A stretch of 64,000 nt of DNA from Bostrychus sinensis (lineage: Eukaryota; Chordata; Actinopteri; Gobiiformes; Eleotridae). Every line of letters starts with the position of its first letter. Position 1 is the stretch's first letter. Position numbers and translations under genes: made by a program. Where the stretch lies: positions 32,017,086-32,081,085 of the forward strand of contig CM036247.1 of NCBI GenBank assembly GCA_020698575.1. Direction: 5' to 3'. Positions 58,330-64,000 of this stretch are shown here, one piece after another. Under the pieces are notes generated by a model. It had not been told where the DNA came from. It worked only from the letters and a program-made list of their open reading frames with translations, and searched no databases.

Positions 58330-58655
58330 ATGGAGCTTAACAGTGCCCACCCCCGGTTCCAGAAGTAAAATTCCCATCTATTTTCCTCATTAACTTTTAG
58401 AAAAATATGTAGATTAAAAATTCATCGGCTCTGTGGTAACTCATCACCATAAAACAAATAATTTTGCTATAAAAACGCATCTGAAACTTGTCAAAAGGCA
58501 AAGTTACAAATGCATTTTGCTGAATTTTCAAGTTTTAATTATTCATTTTAATAAAAATAAATGCTTGATATGCGCAATTTTTAAAAGTCAATGGGGAAAA
58601 TAAGTGGGAAATTTACTTCCAGAACCGGGGGTGGGCAGTCACGGTTGAGCTCCAT
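58330..58655. mobile_element. 326-bp miniature element with ~45-bp terminal inverted repeats
   Basis: The left arm ATGGAGCTTAACAGTGCCCA continues with 'cccccggttccagaagtaaa'. The right arm, reverse-complemented, ATGGAGCTCAACCGTGACTG continues with 'cccacccccggttctggaag'. No coding sequence. A partially deleted copy is at 52142-52505. No clear target duplication. Confidence 0.75.
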
Positions 58656-58889
58656 TCCCGTTGGAGCAAAACTTGAGGGGTTGTATTGTAACTATATTGA
58701 GTAGAAATGTGAAGAGAGATAAAATAAAAAATATTAAGCAATTAGGATTGAGGAGTGTCAGTGACAGATATACTTAAACATCTTCCATGATATCCTGAAC
58801 TTATTAAAACGCAGAGATTGTAGGAGACTTATAGAAACTATAGAAAGTAGAGGTTGAGGTAGTGGAGCAATGGACACTTAACTGGATGG

Positions 58890-59135
58890 ATGCTATACTG
58901 AACAACATGAACCATCCCCTGAATTCAGCTTTTGAACCACAGAGAGCAGACAGTGGACGTCTGAGATCAGTGAGCTGCAGGACAGAACGTCACAAAAACT
59001 CCTTCTTCTGACTGCCATAAGACTGTCCAATCAGTCAGTTTATGGCAGATGAAGATTTTTGAATCAGCTAAATGAAGAGACCTAACAACTGAATTTCCCC
59101 TTGAGGATTAATAAAGTCTTTTTGAATTATGTAAA
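58890..59135 (+). mobile_element. LINE 3' end (CR1/L2/Rex1-like)
   Basis: Encodes, with a stop, SAFEPQRADSGRLRSVS, then RTERHKNSFF and a DCPISQF-type end. It terminates 'gaatttccccttgaggatta' followed by 'ataaagtctttttgaatt'. The combination is the usual 3' terminus of fish CR1/L2-group LINEs. The copy is short and dead. Confidence 0.6.
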
Positions 59136-59494
59136 ACAATCCCACCACTCCAGGCTCCATCATATCTCCATCTTTTTTTGCATAAGCAGGTCACTTTAGG
59201 GCCAGAAACACTTCACACAAAACTGATGGAGGTCTCATTTAAAATGCAAAAAAATCAGATTCAAGCAAAAAATCAGAATTGAGCATTAAGACCTGCAGTG
59301 TGAACGTAGCCTTAGACACAAACTTTGCCCCTCCCATTTCACCAACCTCCTAAAAAAGTTTCAAACTCCATATCTGACAGGGAAAATAAATGTTTGACTT
59401 CACCTCACTTACAATGTCCTGTGTCCATTTCCCGGACACTGCTCTGAATGGGGCGATACACAGAGCAGCAAACAAAGAGGAGAGGGCGGGTCAT

Positions 59495-59517
59495 GGGGGG
59501 GGGGGGGGGGGGGGGGG
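59495..59517. repeat. poly-G tract
   Basis: 23 consecutive G, able to form a G-quadruplex on the plus strand. Confidence 0.9.
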
Positions 59518-59635
59518 CGTCTGGGGCAGCGTGGGTTCAGGGGGGCACAAACAGAATGGGAGGTGTACACATACACAGTGATGAATGCCCAGGGGCTGAG
59601 GGGGGTGTGGTAGTGGCGGGGTGAAGGGCATTCTT

Positions 59636-59679
59636 ACACACACACACACACACACACGCGCGCGCACACACACACACAG
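59636..59679. repeat. (CA)n(CG)n(CA)n microsatellite
   Basis: Alternating purine-pyrimidine tract of about 44 bp with a central CG run, a potential Z-DNA former. Confidence 0.9.
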
Positions 59680-59867
59680 AGGGAGCGGTGAGTAACAGTT
59701 GGCTGTTTGTTTGTGCATGTGAACGCAGCACAATTTGCCACAAAATTCAGATGTGTAGCGGGACAGAAAACATGCTCGGTGGGTTGTGAAAAGTAGGTCA
59801 AGAGGACATTTTGGAGTCTGTCTTATGAATTATATAGAACATAGTGTTTCTTTGTTATGATATGGAT

Positions 59868-60220
59868 TAGGAGTGGGAATCTTTGGGCATTTCACAATTT
59901 GATTTCAATTTCGAGTCAGAGGTCTATGATTCGATTCAAAAACGATGCATCAATTCATCGATGACATTTCTGGTTCATGTCAGCATTAATTCTTCAATAA
60001 TAATTCATGTTAATGTTATATACTTTCTACTCCAAAAACCAAAACTAGAGAATGAACAAATACCTTGCAGTGGCAAATTCTGTTAGCATTTGCCAGAGCA
60101 GACATTTTGTATAAGATTTGTATCAGACCCAGCCTACATTAATTAGCTTTTCTGAATCGTTTCAGAATCTTTTTTTAAGAAATAATCAATGAATCAGAAA
60201 GATTATTTTTCCCACTTCTA
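59868..60220. mobile_element. 353-bp hAT-type miniature element with perfect 8-bp target duplication
   Basis: Left TAGGAGTGGGAATCTTTGG and right, reverse-complemented, TAGAAGTGGGAAAAATAATC. The octamer ATATGGAT flanks both sides (59860-59867 and 60221-60228). The interior has repeated 'gattcgattc'-type motifs. No transposase. Confidence 0.8.
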
Positions 60221-60228
60221 ATATGGAT

Positions 60229-61190
60229 TGAGATATGAGATTGAGGAGTATGAAATCTGAAATTCATCACTAACTGTGAGCTGATTTTAGAGCAGATCAC
60301 CCCAGCAACATTTAAACCAATTTCTACCAAGCAGATGTTTCAAAAATTAGCATTCTGTACCTTTCAGCGTGTTCCTGTTGTTTCCAAGACAATGAAATGG
60401 TTACCAAGGCATTTTCACATATGCACAATTCAGACAGGTATGAACATAGGACACAGGACATTGTATTGAATCCTTTGGTGAATGTGAGTGCCCCCAATGG
60501 TGCACAGCGATGGCACACTTCCTGGACTTCAGCACCGGTGAGTCTTATTTCTATCAAAATGAGCTGTGCACACTGGACCAGACATGAGCTAAATTATAGT
60601 TTTTGAAGGTCATTCTTGTTCTGGCAAATGTGCTTAGGCCCAGGTCAGGTCTTGGGCCAGAATACAGTTTAACTTGAGATTACAATAGGCCCCTTATAAC
60701 ACCTTGAGCTAGTGTGGTACATATACTAGAAGCCTGGCTTTAACATCTGTAGACCTCTTTTTGCTCATTTTAAATGTACCTTACAGATTCTGCAGATTCT
60801 CCCAGTATATGCTCTTGCAGACTTCCGCTGTGGCCCAAAAAGCATTTCCCCAGAGCTCCATGATAGAAGACATGTCTGAGTTTCTCTATAGGCTCTCCAT
60901 GTTCAGTGAGTGTGAGGTAAAGTGTGTGGGGCCAGTGTGTTAGAACACCCCAGAGAAACACAGTCAGCACATTTATTTAGACAAGCTCCTATGGGTCCTG
61001 TGTCCATATATTCTATGTTTTGAGACATGGATTTGTGACATTTGAAAACTCTCACATCCTGCTCCATACTTATTACTTTTCATTGTCTAACTTCAGGAGT
61101 GGAGTCAGAGAAAGAGGGAAATATCCAGTGAGTGGCAGTTTTGGGGGCGAAAATGCCTTGTTGATGCTCAAATAACCACTTGTTACAACC
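60229..61190. other. gene-less 5' flanking DNA
   Basis: Nothing recognisable. Short open frames on both strands have no supporting motif or splice context. Confidence 0.5.
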
Positions 61191-61194
61191 AGCA

Positions 61195-61865
61195 CCATGT
61201 AGAGAGAGGGATACAGGGAGAGGGATGAGGGATGTAGGGAGAGGGACGTAAGGAGAGGAATCAGGGATGCAGGGAGAGGGGTGAGGGATGTAGGGAGAGG
61301 GATGAGCGATGTAGGGAGAGAAATCAGGGATGTAGGGAAAGGAAGGAGGGATATAGGGAGAGGGATGAGTGATTCAGGGAGAGGGATTAGGGATGCGGGG
61401 GGGGGGGGGTGTAGTAAGGGATGCAGGGAGAGGCATGAAGGATGCGGGGAGAGGTATGAGGGATTTAGGGAAAGGGATGCAGGGAGAGGGATGAGGGATG
61501 TAGGGAGAAGGATGAAAGGATGAGGGATGTAGGGAGAGGAATGAGGGATGAAGAGAGAGGGATGATTGATGTAGGGATGAGGGATCTAGGGAGAGGGATG
61601 CAGGGAGAGGAATGAGGGATGCAGGGAGAGGTATGAGGGATGTACGGAGAGGAATAAGGGATGTAGGGAGAGGGATGGAGGGAGAGGAATGAGGGATGCA
61701 GGGAGAGGTATGAGGGATGTAAGGAGAGGAATAAGGGATGTAGGGCGAGGGATGCAGGGAGAGGGATGAGGGATGCAGGGAGAGGTATGAGGGATGTAGG
61801 GAGAGGAATAAGGGATGTAGGGAGAAGGATGAGGGATATAGGGAGAGGGATGCAGGGACATGAAT
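61195..61865. repeat. 21-bp minisatellite
   Basis: About 30 variants of a G-rich 21-bp unit (GGGATGTAGGGAGAGGGATGA), interrupted by G10 near 61398. Because 21 is a multiple of 3, each frame stays open and gives minus-strand frames of 91, 180 and 221 codons with a heptad-like PSLSLHP repetition. No start context, promoter or splice evidence supports a protein. Confidence 0.9.
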
Positions 61866-61880
61866 GCAGTAAGAGAAATG

Positions 61881-62125
61881 TGGCGATGGCCACAATATGA
61901 TGGCTGGGTGAGTCAAGGCAGTTGTCCACTAACCAGGTGGTTGGTGGTTTGATCCCCACTGTCATCATTGTATACTGTTGTGTCCTTGGGCAAGACTCTT
62001 CACCCACTTTGTCTCCTGCATCTGTTACAGTGGTGTGTGACTGTGTGACTGCGGAATGACTCTCTAAAGCTCTAAAGATTTTTTTTTTGCCTTGAAAAGC
62101 TCTATATAAATCTAATCCATTATCA
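61881..62125 (+). mobile_element. tRNA-derived SINE
   Basis: The head near 61902-61950 has a weak A-box-like region and GGTGGTTTGATCCCC (B-box). The conserved 'gtgtccttgggcaagact' follows and the tail is 'agctctatataaatctaatcc'. Same core as 36125-36365, opposite orientation. Confidence 0.7.
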
Positions 62126-62514
62126 GACATGCAGAGTAACTAAATAGTTAATTCAAATAAAAATACATTTTTAGTATATTATGTAGAACATATTGAAGTG
62201 AATTTGAGCATAGGTATAGCTTAAAAAAAGACCACCTTCCAGACCATCTTCTCCTCCCCTGTGCATTCACTCATGAGGATAAAACCTGTGGAGTGTCTGT
62301 AGGATTTGAGTTCACACATGAGAGGAGCACGCCCATGTGTCACGGAGGTATGATGCTTTATTAGCATGGCTGTTAGCAACACAAAGCTAACAGATAAATG
62401 AGCATGATATTACCACTACGTTTACTTGATCTAACTATACAGAGAAAGTAAAGCATAAACGTACTGTGGAGTGCATGAGGATCCTCGAAATACTGTCTTG
62501 CATATTCTTGTTTA

Positions 62515-62890
62515 AAGGATTTTTTACCATTACAAGATAGGGCCAGTTATGTCTGTTACCAACACAACTCAACGTTCATGGCAGATTTTTACGACACTTT
62601 AAAGAAAAGTTAGGGCAAAGGAAAAAATTGTTTGTGTTGTGGATCTGCAAGAACTGTCTGGATACAGTATTTTTATAGGATTCTTTACCATTGCGAGATA
62701 GGGCCAGTTTTGTCTGTTTGCAACACACCTCTAAACATTTACATAAAACCTTTAGGAAAGATCACTAATGGGCAAAAGACCAAATGTTTTGTTTTTGGAG
62801 TGACTGTCTGGATCCAGGCTGGAACTGTAACGCCTTGGTGGAGGTCATATAGTGTTTTTTCATAATCTCAGCAACACTTGCCTGGTCTTT
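62515..62890 (+). repeat. dispersed repeat family B, two partial copies in tandem
   Basis: The motif 'ttaccattacaagatagggc' (62524-62543) recurs as 'ttaccattgcgagatagggc' (62686-62705), each followed by 'cagtt.tgtctgtt..caacac' and 'ctgtctggat'. The second copy continues into 'ttttggagtgactgtctgga'. Same family as 25380-25770. Confidence 0.65.
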
Positions 62891-63750
62891 ACTATCCTCC
62901 TCCCATTCTCTAAAAAGTGTTTCCATCTTAGCTCAATTCCTTTTATACAAGCACCACTAGACAGCCACTTCCAGGAAACACTACATAAATAATGACTTTC
63001 TATTAAACCTCTATCTGCTCTCATGCCCAGTGCAATGTTTTCAAGTACTGGAGGTTAATTCCTCTTTCAGCCCGGGTGTGACTGTGGGAGGGGGTCACAT
63101 AATGTTGTTGTTGACAGTTAAGACCACCCCTCATATTAAACCCCTGCAGGGCAGCACTTGACTTGCAGAGGATTAAGGCCACGTTCACCTCCAAAATGCT
63201 GTCCCTCCCCGCCTCCGCCTTAGCTCTGGGACAATAATAACAAGTGAGTGATAGGCCATTGTGGGCAGTGTAAACAATATTTATATCTCTAATCAATGCT
63301 TTTGATTGAAGTTTACAAGCAGAGATCAAAAACACATTTCATAAATAAAAGTAAAAGTATGTTTTCCCATACATTTTTACATAGAAACAAATTAAAAATA
63401 TAGAGATGTGTCAGATGACAATAGTGGTTGCTGGATGCCTAAAGTTTGGATAGTTTGCTCTTTGTTTGCAGGTTCCGCTGGAGCAGGAGTGTTTTTTTTT
63501 TGTTTTGTTTTTTTTTTTATTATTATCTGTCAGCAGTATCTGTAGTGAAGACATAACAAGGTAAATGTCACTTGTGAGTTTTTGGCTGGGTTTGGCTGGT
63601 TTAACAGCGTTTAGTGCTGTTTGCATGCGTTTTTGTTCAGCTCTCTGGGATTTTTGTCTTCGACCTGTTTCCATTTTAACAACAGTTAGGTCCAGTTGAT
63701 GTAAAGAACACATTCAAACAAACCCTGGCTTCTTCAGCTGTCCTTGCTCA
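62891..63750. other. gene-less 5' flanking DNA with a possible conserved block
   Basis: Around 63190-63320 lies a repeat-free block with 'gtgtaaacaatatttatatc' (a forkhead-like TGTAAACA core). No coding signal was recognised. Confidence 0.3.
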
Positions 63751-63754
63751 GAAA

Positions 63755-64000
63755 TAAGTACAGAGCTACTCATAATACGGCGTATTCTGGTGTTTTAAGG
63801 AAAAACTGTCAAGAATCATCCATGTTTGTTTAGGACACAGGTCAGTGGTGCACCGCTTACATCCTGCCTTTTTTTTCTCTGATTGGTTACTCCATGTAAT
63901 ATTGTTCTGCCTGCAGAAACGAAACCTTTACCAAGGGGTACCAGATTAACTTCTTTGTATAAAATAGGAATAGAAGTTTGTCTGGCAGTCTCTAGTCTCT
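63755..64000 (+). repeat. dispersed repeat family A, copy 3 (runs to window end)
   Basis: Shares with copy 1 'gtattctggtgttttaagg', 'catgtttgtttagg', 'ctctgattggttactc', 'gcagaaacgaaacc' and 'ttaacttctttgtataaaa'. The copy may continue beyond the window. Confidence 0.75.

Larger units (their letters stand above)
58066..59312. mobile_element. composite DNA transposon with 'GCGTTCACACTG' ends and two nested insertions
   Basis: Left TTAGCCTGCGTTCACACTGG and right, reverse-complemented, TAAGGCTACGTTCACACTGC. Subterminal 'aaatctgac' and 'tcagattttt' motifs lie at both sides. Inside are a miniature element (58330-58655) and a LINE 3' fragment (about 58890-59130). On both outer flanks lies a similar 'agccttagac.caaa' string (58044-58057 and 59308-59321), possibly a relic of duplication or chance. 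Confidence 0.55.

Noticed and set aside
7776..62125. tRNA-like A and B boxes at several loci.
   Set aside because: None folds as a full clover leaf; all continue into SINE bodies, so no functional tRNA gene is called.
61374..62130. Minus-strand open frames of 91, 180 and 221 codons with a seven-residue PSLSLHP repeat, and a plus-strand Gly/Arg-rich frame.
   Set aside because: Product of the 21-bp minisatellite, whose period is a multiple of three.

Overview
This is a stretch of a teleost fish nuclear genome, probably a spiny-rayed (percomorph) fish. The evidence is long AT-rich non-coding DNA, a vertebrate-type split gene, and a dense mix of fish transposons: Tc1-like, hAT-like, PIF/Harbinger, Penelope-like, RTE/Rex-like LINEs and tRNA-derived SINEs. 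I see no prokaryotic, plasmid, viral or organellar gene. The species cannot be named from the sequence.

Only one host gene is well supported. It lies on the minus strand and I identify it as cspg5 (chondroitin sulfate proteoglycan 5 / neuroglycan C). Exon 1 (coding part 49109-49181) encodes a start Met and signal peptide. Exon 2 (17840-18785) encodes the acidic, proline/serine/threonine-rich ectodomain and the first four cysteines of the EGF module. Intron 1 is about 30.3 kb. The exons encoding the rest of the EGF module, the transmembrane segment and the cytoplasmic tail were not found and probably lie left of base 1, so bases 1-17839 would be intron 2. Bases 49182-64000 are 5' flank, beginning with a GC- and CpG-rich block (about 49100-49700) that is the likely promoter.

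Almost everything else is mobile or repetitive DNA, much of it nested. Several insertions can be delimited to the base by target-site duplications: hAT-type elements at 2733-3308, 32265-32824, 43377-44040 and 59868-60220 (8-bp duplications, three perfect), a retro-insertion at 15875-16205 (13-bp duplication), and a Harbinger-type element at 50575-51500 (TAA). Transposase remnants include Tc1-like copies near 16.3-17.3, 20.8-21.1, 37.5 and 42 kb, and Harbinger-type copies at 50.9 and 53.3 kb. LINE coding remnants lie near 52.8, 55.4 and 59 kb. Two Penelope-like fragments lie near 8.4 and 11.5 kb. Minisatellites are at 894-1438 (16-bp period), 48550-48845 (55-bp period) and about 61195-61865 (21-bp period).

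I found no new gene system. The most useful leads are the nested transposons with datable boundaries, inverted-repeat structures at the 1-kb and 33-kb loci, a dispersed repeat family with three copies, a tandem duplication at 34.8-35.4 kb, two RFX-type X-box palindromes in intron 1, and one unexplained exon-like open stretch at 13789-13952. Statements about protein families come from reading the translations by eye; no database search was run.
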